64,000 bases of DNA from Atopomonas sediminilitoris (GTDB taxonomy: Bacteria > Pseudomonadota > Gammaproteobacteria > Pseudomonadales > Pseudomonadaceae), in assembly GCF_022601735.1 (NCBI RefSeq), contig NZ_JAKUMM010000003.1:124001-188000 (forward strand). The letters run 5' to 3'. The translations under genes and the position numbers were made by a program. Shown here in pieces: positions 53,655-64,000 of the stretch (position 1 is its first letter; each line of letters opens with the position of its first letter). The notes under the pieces were generated by a model that was not told where the DNA came from, ran no database searches, and worked only from the letters and a program-made list of their open reading frames with translations.

Positions 53655-54347
53655 GGCGGCTTGGCGCTGGTCGCAAAAGGTACTCCCAGACCCCACCACC
53701 CAAGCGGGTAATTCGAGGCCCGACAACGCACTACATACGGCCCGCCCGCTGGCCCGTTGTTGTTGTGTTGTTAGCTGTACTGCTGGGGAGTATCGGCGCG
53801 CATCGAGCACGACCGCGCACAAGGCCGCACACGAGGCGCAAGCTTTAGTCGGCAGCCATGCAGGGCCACGACCCAAACACGCCACCAACGAAGCCACACA
53901 GGGAGGGGGGAGGCAAAAAGCCAAAGCTGCTTAGGCTTCCGAACGACAGGGGGAACCGTTTTCCCGTTTCCGCAAAATCCAAGTTTTGACCTGCCAGCGC
54001 TCGCCGATAGCCGTGGCGAACCAAGCGTGACCAACGCAGCACGAAACGTGCACGCACCGTTCAACCTAGAACACTGATTTTGCGGGTGTGAAAATCAGGC
54101 TCCCCCTGCCGTTCGACAGACTCGCCAAGCTGGAGGATTAACCCACCCCCTACCCCGCCAGATCGCCGTGATACCTTCACCGACGGGCCAAGTTGAAAGG
54201 TGGTTGCCGTCAACTGCGCACGCCGATAGAATGCCTGCGCTTTCCTTTCTTGGCCTTTGCAGCGCCAAGCTGAGGTAACACAAACAGTAATACAAACCGC
54301 CTTTTTGAAATCTAAAAGCTAGGAAATACGGGGCTTACAGGGGATTA
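53655..54347. other. Non-coding right end of the element
   Basis: About 690 bp without a convincing gene. It holds a large imperfect inverted repeat (53941-54114), and from 54237 to 54336 a diverged copy of the integrase upstream region. Short open frames on both strands lack ribosome binding sites or recognisable domains. Confidence 0.6.
53941..54114. repeat. Large interrupted inverted repeat
   Basis: The outer arms (14 bp, one mismatch) are 53941-53954 and 54101-54114. A second, inner pair CGCAAAATC / GATTTTGCG lies at 53971-53979 and 54076-54084. Nested arms imply a folded RNA or a cruciform of about 174 nt. No gene is inside. Confidence 0.6.
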
Positions 54348-54370
54348 TTCGAGTCCGACCCCGGCACCAT
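54348..54370 (+). repeat. attR: partial copy of the tRNA-Leu 3' end
   Basis: TTCGAGTCCGACCCCGG then CACCAT, identical to attL except for two G instead of three before CACCA. Preceded by CAGGGGATT, also a word of tRNA-Leu (anticodon arm). Confidence 0.85.
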
Positions 54371-54445
54371 CTCCTAGTTTTTTTGGTTGTTTCACTCGGC
54401 CCTCGGGCACCCCGATTGCGCCCAGCGCCAACGCTGGAGTCTCGC

Positions 54446-54943
54446 ATGCCAACCCCCCGCACATTCCCCCTGCAAGGCGACTTTCCACGCGCCACACTGA
54501 TTCGTCGCTTAGCCGCTGCGCTATATGATTTTCTGCTGTGCATGGCGATCGCCATGGTGGTGACGCTGATTTACCAGCAGGGCGTATTGCGCGCGATTTA
54601 TGGCGGCGAACAACTGCTGGTCATGGCGCAAGCCGGTGCACTGGATAAAGACCCTTTACTGGCCACCCTCGTGTTTGTCGCCCTGTTCAGCTTTTTTGCT
54701 AAGTTCTGGACTCACAACGGGCAAACCTTAGGCATGCAAGCATGGAATTTGCGCGTACAAAACCACGATGGTAGCGCCATCAGTTTGATGCAGGCGCTGC
54801 TGCGCTTTTTAGTCGCCATCCCCTCGTGGCTGTGTTTGGGGCTTGGCTTTTGGTGGATGCTGTGGAGCAAAGATAAGCTCACATGGCACGACAGCTACTC
54901 AGAAAGCATCGTGGTACGCCTGCCGAAGAAGAACGGCCGCTAA
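54446..54943 (+). CDS. RDD-family membrane protein
   Basis: 165 residues from ATG 54446, with GGAG 6-7 nt upstream. The RDD motif (LIRRLAAALYDFLLCMAIAMV) is at the first helix. GQTLGMQAWNLRVQNHDG and three or four membrane helices follow. The function is unknown. It is the first core gene after the element; originally it stood directly downstream of tRNA-Leu. It is followed by a strong bidirectional terminator. Confidence 0.87.
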   Translation: MPTPRTFPLQGDFPRATLIRRLAAALYDFLLCMAIAMVVTLIYQQGVLRAIYGGEQLLVMAQAGALDKDPLLATLVFVALFSFFAKFWTHNGQTLGMQAWNLRVQNHDGSAISLMQALLRFLVAIPSWLCLGLGFWWMLWSKDKLTWHDSYSESIVVRLPKKNGR

Positions 54944-54956
54944 AACAGACGACAAT

Positions 54957-54990
54957 AAAAAGGGCGACTCGCAAGTCGCCCTTTTTATTT
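54957..54990. terminator. Bidirectional terminator between the RDD gene and lptG
   Basis: A 13-bp perfect stem (54957-54969 with 54974-54986) with a 4-nt loop, A-tract on one side and T-tract on the other. Confidence 0.95.
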
Positions 54991-55006
54991 CACCGCTATC
55001 TAGCCG

Positions 55007-56071
55007 CTAGCCCGCCCGCCGCATCAGCAAAACACCGAGCAGTGCGCACAACAGTGCCGGCAACAGCACCGCCAACAAGGGTGGAAAGCCGAACACTAGG
55101 CTGGACGGCCCGAGCAGATCTTGGGCGATGCGAAACACAAACCCCACCACCACACCGGTAAACACGCGCTGCCCCAGCGTGACCGAGCGCAGCGGGCCAA
55201 ACACAAACGAAATCGCCAACATGACCAGCGCCGCGGTAACTAGCGGCTGCAGCACCTTAGTCCAGAACGCCAACTTATAGCCGCCGTTATTGAGGTCTTG
55301 CTCGTCTAGATAGCCAATGTAGGACCACAGACCGGTGATTGACAGCGCATCCGGCTGGGCACTGACGGTTGTCAGCAACTCTGGTGTCAGCTCAACTTGC
55401 CAGCGCTCTTGGTCACGGGTGATGAGCTCCGTGGATTCACCCAAGAAGCGCGTCTCACGCACCTCTTCTAATAACCAATAGCCATCGGGCTGATGGATAG
55501 CGCGCTTAGCAAAGCTACTGGCCTCAAGGTTGCGCTGCGCATCGAAGCGATAACGTGTGATACCAAACAACTTGCCATTAGGTTGCACGGCATTGATGTG
55601 GATGTATTCCTGTCCCTCACGATGCCACACCCCGCGCTTAGAGGTTTGCGCCTCGCCCAAACCCTGCGCCAGTGAGCGCGTACCTTGCGCCAAGCTCTCG
55701 GTGTGCGGTGCGACGTACTCACCCACCAACAACCCCGCCAGCATCAGCACCAGCATAGGCTTCATCACCGCCCACACAATGCGCCCCACCGAGACCCCAG
55801 CGGCTCGCATGACCGTTAATTCACTGTGACTGGCCAAGGCACCTAACCCGATCAAGCAACCAATCATGGAGGCCATCGGCAGCATTTCGTACATCCGTCG
55901 CGGCGCAGTCAGCGCCACATAGCGCAACGCTTCCACGGTGCCATAAGCGCCCGCAAGGTCGTTAAGCTCATCAATAAAAGCAAACAGCAACGCCAGCGCG
56001 GTAATGATGCCTAACACCGCCAAAATGGCGAAAAACACTGTGGTACCGATATAACGGTCGAGCTTATGCAT
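55007..56071 (-). CDS. lptG: LPS export permease LptG
   Basis: 354 residues of the YjgP/YjgQ family. Membrane helices lie at both ends, with a periplasmic beta-jellyroll between about residues 130 and 270. The start MHKLDRYIGTTVF and LPMASMIGCLIGLGALASHSELTVMRAAGVSV (coupling-helix region) are typical. With LptF and LptB it extracts LPS from the inner membrane. It overlaps lptF by 8 bp. Confidence 0.95.
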   Translation of the reverse strand: MHKLDRYIGTTVFFAILAVLGIITALALLFAFIDELNDLAGAYGTVEALRYVALTAPRRMYEMLPMASMIGCLIGLGALASHSELTVMRAAGVSVGRIVWAVMKPMLVLMLAGLLVGEYVAPHTESLAQGTRSLAQGLGEAQTSKRGVWHREGQEYIHINAVQPNGKLFGITRYRFDAQRNLEASSFAKRAIHQPDGYWLLEEVRETRFLGESTELITRDQERWQVELTPELLTTVSAQPDALSITGLWSYIGYLDEQDLNNGGYKLAFWTKVLQPLVTAALVMLAISFVFGPLRSVTLGQRVFTGVVVGFVFRIAQDLLGPSSLVFGFPPLLAVLLPALLCALLGVLLMRRAG

Positions 56072-57176
56072 GGCGCAACTCCTTGTAGGGGCGCAACTTC
56101 AAGCGCAGAGGCTCCCAAAACAGCAACAACAAACCAATCAGCAAGAACACCCCATGCACCAACCAAAGGCCATATTCCATTGGCACCTTGCCCTTCTCCA
56201 TCCAACCGCGCACAGCAATCAACAAGCCTAGGTACGTCATGTACAGCAACGCCGCCGGCAACAGTTTTAAGTAACGCCCCTGACGCGGGTTAACCTTGGC
56301 CAGCGGTACCGCCAACACCGTAATAATCAGCACCAAGACGGGCATCGCCAGCCGCCATTGCAGTTCAGCCTGCTCACGCAAGTTAGTGCTGCTGCGCAAC
56401 GCCTCGGTCGACATCGCCTCACGCTCCGACAGCTCTTGCGCCAGTTCGGGCTTAGGCAGCAACACGCCGTAGGTGTCGTATTGAATGACGCGATAATCGG
56501 CACGCCCAGGGTGGCCGTCATAGCGATAGCCGTTTTCCAGAATCAAGTAACGACTGCCATCGGGATGAATTTCTTGTCGCCCACTCTCAGCCACCAGCAA
56601 GGAGGGGCCGTTATCGCTGCCTGCGCTGGCACGACGCTCCGAGATAAACACGCCGCCTAACTCGGTACGGTCATCGCTGAGGGCATTGGTGTAGGTCACG
56701 CGCTCGCCATTTTTCATCGCCTGAAAACGACCCGCCTGCAAGGTGTCGAACTCAGTGAGATTTTTTTGCGCCGCCAACAGCTGCTCAACTTGCTGCACCC
56801 CCTGCGGGGTCACCGACAAGCTCAGCCATGCCACCAGCAGTGCAATCACAGCTGCCGGCCACAGCGTGTAGCTCAACAGCTTTTGCTGGCTCATGCCGGT
56901 AGCGGTGAGTACGGTCATTTCTGACTCAAGGTACAAACGCCCGTAGGCCAGCAAAATACCCAAGAACAGCCCCAGCGGCAGAATCAACTGCAAGAAGCCG
57001 GGCATGCGGTAAGCCATTAGCAACAACAGCACACTGGGGTCTAACGCCCCCTGCGCGGCTTGTGCCAAATACTTGATAAAACGTCCGCTCATGATGATCA
57101 CCAACAGCACGGCGGTCACCGCACTGAGGGTCAATAACACTTCACGCGCTAAGTAACGAAAAACAATCACACTCAA
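56064..57176 (-). CDS. lptF: LPS export permease LptF
   Basis: 370 residues. The start MSVIVFRYLAREVLLTLSAV, the coupling region LESEMTVLTATGMSQQKLL, a periplasmic jellyroll and three C-terminal helices. It forms the transmembrane heterodimer with LptG. It heads a two-gene operon divergent from pepA. Confidence 0.95.
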   Translation of the reverse strand: MSVIVFRYLAREVLLTLSAVTAVLLVIIMSGRFIKYLAQAAQGALDPSVLLLLMAYRMPGFLQLILPLGLFLGILLAYGRLYLESEMTVLTATGMSQQKLLSYTLWPAAVIALLVAWLSLSVTPQGVQQVEQLLAAQKNLTEFDTLQAGRFQAMKNGERVTYTNALSDDRTELGGVFISERRASAGSDNGPSLLVAESGRQEIHPDGSRYLILENGYRYDGHPGRADYRVIQYDTYGVLLPKPELAQELSEREAMSTEALRSSTNLREQAELQWRLAMPVLVLIITVLAVPLAKVNPRQGRYLKLLPAALLYMTYLGLLIAVRGWMEKGKVPMEYGLWLVHGVFLLIGLLLLFWEPLRLKLRPYKELRHA

Positions 57177-57289
57177 CCCCCGGGGTTGTCAGTCCATGGC
57201 CGCTGCGCTCAAATACCCAACATTGCAGCCGAGCGCACTTGGGCGATACCTGCCCAGCGACGTTGAAAAATGCCGGCATTATCCGGTAA

Positions 57290-59235
<1,946 letters not shown>

Positions 59236-59244
59236 GCCGCCGTC

Positions 59245-59871
59245 ATGCATCGCACCCCACCCCATTCGCCCCATCGCCTGCTCGATGATCTGGAATCCAT
59301 CCGCGACCTGTTGGATGAACCCAGTAGCGAACCGCCGTTGCTGACCGACTCACTCGATGACGACCTCGACGAGGATCAGCTAGAAATCCCGCTGCTGGAC
59401 GAAGTCGTGCCGCAACGACCTGCTTCCAACACGGTGAAAGCGGCTCCAAGCTTGCCCCCTAAGCCTGCCGCCAGCGCAGCGCTCACACAGCCGCCCAAAC
59501 AAACGCTCACGCCACCAGCCACGTCGCAGCCAGCGCCACCGCAGGCCACGCACTCAGCAACCGGCAAGCCGCCCGCAGAGAATCTCGACCCCGCCATCCG
59601 CGCCGCTCAGGCCATCAACCAGCGACCCAACAGCATCAAAGAGGCGCTGGCCGAATCGCTACGGCAGGGCCATATCCAGCCGCCCAGCGACGAGCACGAC
59701 ACGCCGACCACCTTCAGCGCCAGCCAACTGCGCCTGGATAACGAGCTGCGGGCCGCCGCGCAGCTCATCCTGCAAGAGCTGATCGACGACTACGTGCCGC
59801 GCATCGAGGCCGAACTCAAGCAGCGCCTTGAGGCACGTCTATCGCGCTTATTGCCGCCGCGCAAATCGTAA
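59245..59871 (+). CDS. Unknown acidic/proline-rich protein between holC and valS
   Basis: 208 residues. Residues 1-55 are acidic (DDDLDEDQLEIPLLDEV), 60-115 are Pro/Ala/Thr-rich and probably disordered, and the C-terminal 50 form an amphipathic helix (LRAAAQLILQELIDDYVPRI). I do not recognise a domain. Its position suggests a role near the replisome, but nothing in the sequence proves it. A weak hairpin (CCGCT/AGCGG, about 59901-59917) follows. Confidence 0.72.
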   Translation: MHRTPPHSPHRLLDDLESIRDLLDEPSSEPPLLTDSLDDDLDEDQLEIPLLDEVVPQRPASNTVKAAPSLPPKPAASAALTQPPKQTLTPPATSQPAPPQATHSATGKPPAENLDPAIRAAQAINQRPNSIKEALAESLRQGHIQPPSDEHDTPTTFSASQLRLDNELRAAAQLILQELIDDYVPRIEAELKQRLEARLSRLLPPRKS

Positions 59872-59920
59872 ACCCAGCCCCGCCAGCAGATTATCGAGCA
59901 CCGCTGGCCGCGAGCGGCTT

Positions 59921-59948
59921 CTGACTTATCGCGTTCTGCCGTTATACT
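59921..59948 (+). promoter_or_regulatory. Candidate valS promoter
   Basis: CTGACT, 16-bp spacer, TATACT, about 38 bp upstream of the valS ATG. Confidence 0.5.
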
Positions 59949-59985
59949 GACCGGCTTTCACACTTTCGGACCGATCAGCCTGCCC

Positions 59986-62817
59986 ATGGACAAGACTTAC
60001 CAGCCGCACGCCATCGAAACTTCCTGGTACCAGACCTGGGAGCAAAACAACTATTTCGCCCCGCAAGGCTCAGGGCAGCCGTACACCATCATGATTCCGC
60101 CGCCAAACGTCACCGGCAGCTTGCACATGGGGCACGGCTTCAATAACGCGATCATGGATGCGCTGATTCGCTTTCGTCGCATGCAAGGCCGCAACACCTT
60201 GTGGCAACCGGGCACCGACCACGCCGGCATCGCCACGCAAATGGTGGTTGAGCGCCAACTGGCGGCGCAAGGCGTGAGCCGCCACGACCTTGGCCGCGAT
60301 AAGTTCCTCGACAAAGTGTGGGAATGGAAAGAGCAATCCGGCGGCACCATCACGCGGCAAATTCGTCGCCTGGGCAGCTCCGTGGATTGGTCGCGTGAGC
60401 GTTTCACCATGGATGAAGGGCTATCCGAAGCGGTGAAAGAAGCCTTTGTGCGCCTGCACGAAGACGGTCTGATCTACCGCGGCAAGCGCTTGGTCAATTG
60501 GGACACCAAGTTACACACCGCCATTTCTGACCTTGAAGTGGAAAACCACGACGAGAAAGGCTCGCTGTGGAACCTGCGTTATCCGCTAACCGACGGCGCC
60601 AAAACCGCCGAAGGCAAGGATTACCTGATCGTTGCTACCACCCGCCCGGAAACCATGCTCGGTGACAGCGCCGTGGCAGTGCACCCCGAAGATCCGCGCT
60701 ACAAGGCGTTGATCGGCCAGTTCGTTGAGCTGCCCTTGGTCGGCCGGCGCATCCCCATCGTGGCCGACGACTACTGTGACCCTGAGTTCGGCACCGGCTG
60801 CGTCAAGATCACCCCCGCGCATGACTTTAATGACTACGAAGTCGGCAAGCGTCATAACCTGCCGCTGATCAACATCTTCGACCAAGACGCCGTGGTCCTG
60901 AGCAAAGCGCAAGTATTCAACCTTGACGGCAGCGTTAATGAAGCCTTCGACGCCAGCTTGCCCACAGCCTTCGCCGGGCTTGAGCGCTTTGAGGCGCGCA
61001 AGCAAATTGTCGCCGCCTTTGACAGCGCCGGCCTGCTGGAAGCCATCGAGCCGCACGCCCTGAAAGTCCCCAAAGGCGACCGCTCCGGCACTGTGATTGA
61101 GCCGTGGTTGACCGATCAATGGTACGTATCGACCAAGCCTTTGGCGGAAAAAGCCATCGCAGCGGTTGAAAGCGGCCAGATTGAATTTGTCCCCAAGCAG
61201 TACGAGAACATGTACTTCAGCTGGATGCGCGACATCCAAGACTGGTGCATCAGCCGCCAACTGTGGTGGGGCCACCGCATTCCGGCGTGGTACGACGAGT
61301 CCGGCAAGGTCTATGTCGGTCGCGACGAAGCCGAAGTGCGCGCCAAGCACAATCTGGGCGACGCGCCACTGCGCCAAGATGACGACGTGCTCGACACCTG
61401 GTTCAGCTCTGGGCTATGGACTTTCTCCACCTTAGGCTGGCCACAACAAACCGAATTTCTGAAGACCTTCCACCCCACCGACGTGTTGGTCACCGGTTTT
61501 GACATCATCTTCTTCTGGGTCGCCCGGATGATCATGATGAGCCTGCACCTGACCGAACAGGTACCGTTCAAAACCGTGTACGTACACGGCTTGGTGCGCG
61601 ACGGCCAAGGCCAGAAGATGTCTAAGTCCAAGGGCAACGTGCTAGACCCGCTGGACATCATTGACGGCATTGAGCTGGATACCCTGCTGGAAAAACGCAC
61701 CAGCGGCATGATGCAGCCCAAACTGGCAGAAAAGATCGCTAAGCAGACCAAGGCCGAGTTCCCAGAAGGCATCAACAGCTACGGCACCGATGCGCTGCGC
61801 TTTACCTTCTGCTCGCTGGCCTCCACCGGCCGCGACATTAAGTTTGATATGGGCCGCGTCGAAGGCTTCCGCAATTTCTGCAACAAACTCTGGCAGGCGG
61901 CAAACTTCGTTACCGAAAACACCGACGGCCAAGATTGCGGCCTGAGCGATGCGCCGGCGGAGTTGTCCGCTGTGGATCGCTGGATCATCTCGGCACTGCA
62001 ACGCACCGAACAAGAAGTCACCCGTCAGCTGGATGCGTTCCGCTTCGACTTGGCCGCGCAAGCGCTGTACGAGTTTATTTGGGACGAATACTGCGCCTGG
62101 TATCTCGAGCTGGTTAAGCCCGTATTCTGGGACGAAAACACGCCCGCCGAACGTCTACGCGGCACGCGCCGCACCTTGATTCGCGTTCTGGAAACGGCCT
62201 TGCGCTTGGCGCACCCGTTTATGCCCTTCATCACTGAAGAAATCTGGCAGCGGATTAAAACCCAAGCTGGAAAAACCGGTGACACCCTGATGCTGCAACC
62301 GTGGCCCGTCGCCGCCGAAGAGCGTATCGACGCAGCCGCCGAAGCCGACATCGCTTGGGTTAAAACCTTGATGCTGGGCGTGCGGCAGATTCGTGGCGAG
62401 ATGAAAATCTCCCTCAGCAAGCGGATTGATATTCTGCTGGCCCGCGCCAGCGCCGAAGACCAACGCCGCTTAAACGAATTTGCGCCGATGCTGAAAAAGC
62501 TCGCCAAGCTTGAAACCATCACTGTGCTGGCCGCAGGCGATGAAGCGCCAATGTCCGCCACAGCGCTGGTCGGCGAGATGCAGGTATTGGTGCCCATGGC
62601 AGGCCTGATCGACAAAGACGCCGAGTTAGCGCGCCTGGGTAAAGAAATCCAGCGTCTGCAAGGCGAGGTCAAGCGCATCAGCGGCAAGCTCGGCAACGCC
62701 GGCTTTGTCGATAAAGCGCCGCCCGAGGTGATCGACAAAGAACGCGCCAAACTCAGCGAGGCCGAGCAAGCACTCAACCAACTGGTTGATCAGCAGGCAC
62801 GCATCGCCAACCTGTAA
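59986..62817 (+). CDS. valS: Valyl-tRNA synthetase
   Basis: 943 residues, standard length. The HIGH motif appears as HMGH in [14 protein letters not shown] (near residue 43) and KMSKS as [10 protein letters not shown] (near 545). An editing CP1 domain lies between, an anticodon-binding domain follows (about 650-800), and a C-terminal coiled-coil arm (about 870-943). It charges tRNA-Val. Confidence 0.98.
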   Translation: MDKTYQPHAIETSWYQTWEQNNYFAPQGSGQPYTIMIPPPNVTGSLHMGHGFNNAIMDALIRFRRMQGRNTLWQPGTDHAGIATQMVVERQLAAQGVSRHDLGRDKFLDKVWEWKEQSGGTITRQIRRLGSSVDWSRERFTMDEGLSEAVKEAFVRLHEDGLIYRGKRLVNWDTKLHTAISDLEVENHDEKGSLWNLRYPLTDGAKTAEGKDYLIVATTRPETMLGDSAVAVHPEDPRYKALIGQFVELPLVGRRIPIVADDYCDPEFGTGCVKITPAHDFNDYEVGKRHNLPLINIFDQDAVVLSKAQVFNLDGSVNEAFDASLPTAFAGLERFEARKQIVAAFDSAGLLEAIEPHALKVPKGDRSGTVIEPWLTDQWYVSTKPLAEKAIAAVESGQIEFVPKQYENMYFSWMRDIQDWCISRQLWWGHRIPAWYDESGKVYVGRDEAEVRAKHNLGDAPLRQDDDVLDTWFSSGLWTFSTLGWPQQTEFLKTFHPTDVLVTGFDIIFFWVARMIMMSLHLTEQVPFKTVYVHGLVRDGQGQKMSKSKGNVLDPLDIIDGIELDTLLEKRTSGMMQPKLAEKIAKQTKAEFPEGINSYGTDALRFTFCSLASTGRDIKFDMGRVEGFRNFCNKLWQAANFVTENTDGQDCGLSDAPAELSAVDRWIISALQRTEQEVTRQLDAFRFDLAAQALYEFIWDEYCAWYLELVKPVFWDENTPAERLRGTRRTLIRVLETALRLAHPFMPFITEEIWQRIKTQAGKTGDTLMLQPWPVAAEERIDAAAEADIAWVKTLMLGVRQIRGEMKISLSKRIDILLARASAEDQRRLNEFAPMLKKLAKLETITVLAAGDEAPMSATALVGEMQVLVPMAGLIDKDAELARLGKEIQRLQGEVKRISGKLGNAGFVDKAPPEVIDKERAKLSEAEQALNQLVDQQARIANL

Positions 62818-62823
62818 TACCCT

Positions 62824-62857
62824 CAAGGGCTCGCCACTGGCGGGCCCTTGTTGTTTT
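62824..62857 (+). terminator. Rho-independent terminator of valS
   Basis: A 12-bp stem (62824-62835 with 62839-62850, one G-U pair) with a 3-nt loop, followed by TTGTTTT. Confidence 0.9.
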
Positions 62858-62903
62858 GGGCAACTGTTTACCGTCATCAACGCAACCAAAGGACCGGAAG
62901 ACC

Positions 62904-63371
62904 ATGCTGACGCTACGATTTGCCACGCAATTAGATGCCAGCCCCGAAACCGTCTGGCAGTGGATCAGCCACGCCGACACCCTGCGCCAAGAGTTTTTGC
63001 CTTGGCTGCACCTCTCAGCCCCGGCCGAGGTTGAGTCGCTGGCCAATGTGGACATCAACCCTGAGCAACCCCTGTTTACTAGCTGGATTTGGCTATTCGG
63101 CCTGCTGCCCATTGGCCGTTCACAAGTCACGCTAAAACAAGTCACCGAAGGCATTGGCTTTATCGAAGAGTCACCAATGACCGGCGTACGCTTTTGGCGC
63201 CACGAGCGCCGTATCAAAGCTAACGCTGGCGGTACTTTGCTCACTGACGAAGTACAAGTGCTGCCCTACCCCTTTGCCAGCATTCGCACGCGCTGGCTGG
63301 TCAACGCCCTGTTTAAGCACCGTCATCGAGTGTTAAGCCAACGCGCACACTCAAGCCTTGTCACCGAGTGA
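62904..63371 (+). CDS. SRPBCC / polyketide-cyclase-like ligand-binding protein
   Basis: 155 residues from ATG 62904 (GGAAG upstream). The start TLRFATQLDASPETVWQWISHADTLRQEFLPW is typical of START/SRPBCC folds. VTEGIGFIEESPMTGVRFWRHERRI is the beta-sheet core and the C-terminal helix is NALFKHRHRVL. The ligand is unknown. Confidence 0.82.
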   Translation: MLTLRFATQLDASPETVWQWISHADTLRQEFLPWLHLSAPAEVESLANVDINPEQPLFTSWIWLFGLLPIGRSQVTLKQVTEGIGFIEESPMTGVRFWRHERRIKANAGGTLLTDEVQVLPYPFASIRTRWLVNALFKHRHRVLSQRAHSSLVTE

Positions 63372-63487
63372 CGGCTTATTGATTTGTATCTAGTTATGTC
63401 GCCTTCACTTCGGGCAGACTGCGCTTGGCCTGAAGTTTGCCTTAATGGCGACCTCTCTTACCCACTCAACCAGCGGAAATCCAGACT

Positions 63488-64000
63488 ATGTACGCACTGA
63501 TGGCCCTGATGTTCGTGTTTGGCTACCTGTGTATCGCCTTCGAACACCCTCTAAAAATCGACAAAGCTGCCTCAGCACTGCTCACAGCGGTGCTGACGTG
63601 GACTGTTTTGGTGCTTGGCGCCGAAACGTTGCTGCCTTACGTCGAAGGCGCCGCCCACGCCAGCGATGACGCCACCGCGCGCGTGGTGACCGAGCTGCGC
63701 CACCATCTGGGGGAAATCTCTGAGATTCTGTTCTTCTTGATGGGCGCCATGACCATCGTCGAACTGATCGACGCCCACGAAGGCTTTAAGGTCATCACCC
63801 AGCGTATCACCACGCGCAACCGGGTGAAGTTGCTGTGGTTAGTGGCGCTGATCACCTTCTTCCTCTCTGCGGCACTGGACAACCTGACCACGACTATCGT
63901 CATGGTCTCGCTGCTGCGTAAGCTGGTGGCTGATCAACACGAGCGCTGGTTCTTCGCCGGTATCGTCGTCATCGCAGCCAACGCCGGCGGCGCTTGGTCA
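63488..64000 (+). CDS. nhaD: Sodium/proton antiporter NhaD-type, N-terminal part (cut by window edge)
   Basis: 171 codons to the window end. Helices appear near residues 5-20, 28-48, 78-95, 113-132 and 150-168. HHLGEISEILFFLMGAMTIVELID and LDNLTTTIVMVSLLRKL (with the conserved LDN-x-T-T) identify the NhaD/ArsB superfamily. It would export sodium in exchange for protons. Confidence 0.9.
   Translation, partial: MYALMALMFVFGYLCIAFEHPLKIDKAASALLTAVLTWTVLVLGAETLLPYVEGAAHASDDATARVVTELRHHLGEISEILFFLMGAMTIVELIDAHEGFKVITQRITTRNRVKLLWLVALITFFLSAALDNLTTTIVMVSLLRKLVADQHERWFFAGIVVIAANAGGAWS

Larger units (their letters stand above)
46786..54370 (+). mobile_element. 7.6-kb P4-satellite-like integrative element in tRNA-Leu
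   Basis: Bounded by the tRNA-Leu 3' end (attL) and its 23-bp copy (attR). In order it holds: tyrosine integrase, unknown protein, AlpA-like regulator, unknown protein, C4-type antisense RNA with its target sites, three small genes, a Toprim primase-like gene, a DUF3987 ATPase gene, then about 1.4 kb of iterons, palindromes and inverted repeats. All genes point the same way. The replication and RNA-immunity logic matches phage P4-type satellites, but no psu, sid, delta, capsid, terminase or relaxase gene is visible. The flanking genes (queA and an RDD protein) are core, so the site without the element is easy to predict. Confidence 0.88.

Noticed and set aside
53571..53934. Open frames on both strands across the 11-bp iterons (117 and 95 residues)
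   Set aside because: The repeated codons come from the iterons; there is no ribosome binding site or recognisable domain.
46786..54370. Insertion sequence or transposon
   Set aside because: No transposase and no terminal inverted repeats; boundaries and integrase show tRNA-site-specific integration.

Overview
The window is chromosomal DNA from a member of the Pseudomonadaceae. The main evidence is an MvaT-type H-NS analogue, a family confined to this group, in the order purU-mvaT-sbcB. Supporting evidence is olsBA, a BifA-type c-di-GMP phosphodiesterase with its degenerate GGDQF motif, argP/argO next to sodB, and the queA-tgt-yajC-secD-secF and lptFG/pepA/holC/valS blocks. From memory, the order resembles two Pseudomonas aeruginosa blocks (around PA4314-PA4373 and PA3820-PA3835) joined near position 41,000. 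This was not checked against a database. I do not assign a species.

Layout. (1) 1-9.4 kb: purU (partial), mvaT, sbcB, then a tightly overlapping six-gene envelope cluster (RDD, SpoIIM-like, DUF4129, DUF4350, MoxR ATPase, DUF58). (2) 9.4-17.4 kb: PilZ protein, small envelope proteins and lipoproteins, a double-domain universal stress protein, enoyl-CoA hydratase-like, ferredoxin reductase-like, a SadC-like diguanylate cyclase and class I fumarase. (3) 17.4-26.5 kb: lipoprotein, ClsB-like phospholipase D, YceI, serine hydrolase, acyl-CoA dehydrogenase-like, olsBA (ornithine lipid synthesis) behind a four-unit PHO-box array, and an AraC regulator divergent from alkane monooxygenase plus rubredoxin. 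(4) 26.5-35.5 kb: coiled-coil membrane protein, small unknown, epimerase, ArgP/ArgO, SodB, BifA, and a LemA/GIDE-like pair. (5) 35.6-40.7 kb: a Fur-box-preceded iron operon (imelysin, di-heme oxidoreductase, second imelysin, DUF1513). (6) 40.7-46.5 kb: monooxygenase-like protein, SecF, SecD, YajC, Tgt, QueA. (7) 46.7-54.4 kb: tRNA-Leu(CAA) carrying an integrated 7.6-kb element. (8) 54.4-64 kb: RDD protein, LptG, LptF, PepA, HolC, unknown, ValS, SRPBCC protein, NhaD (partial).

The most interesting region is the 7.6-kb element. It lies between the tRNA-Leu 3' end (attL) and a 23-bp copy of that end (attR). It encodes a tyrosine integrase, an AlpA-like regulator, small proteins, a Toprim primase-like protein and a DUF3987 ATPase. 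A C4/CI-type antisense RNA can be folded base by base, with both target sites flanking it, and the downstream target overlaps a ribosome binding site. A 1.4-kb non-coding tail holds two unrelated iteron families, operator-like palindromes and a large inverted repeat. This is the logic of a phage P4-type satellite. However, I see no capsid, packaging or helper-hijacking gene, so it is either a minimal satellite or a self-replicating integrative element of unknown transfer route.

The core genes are ordinary housekeeping genes. Readable regulatory logic includes PHO boxes for olsBA, a Fur box for the imelysin operon, an ArgP-type palindrome for argO, and several clear rho-independent terminators.
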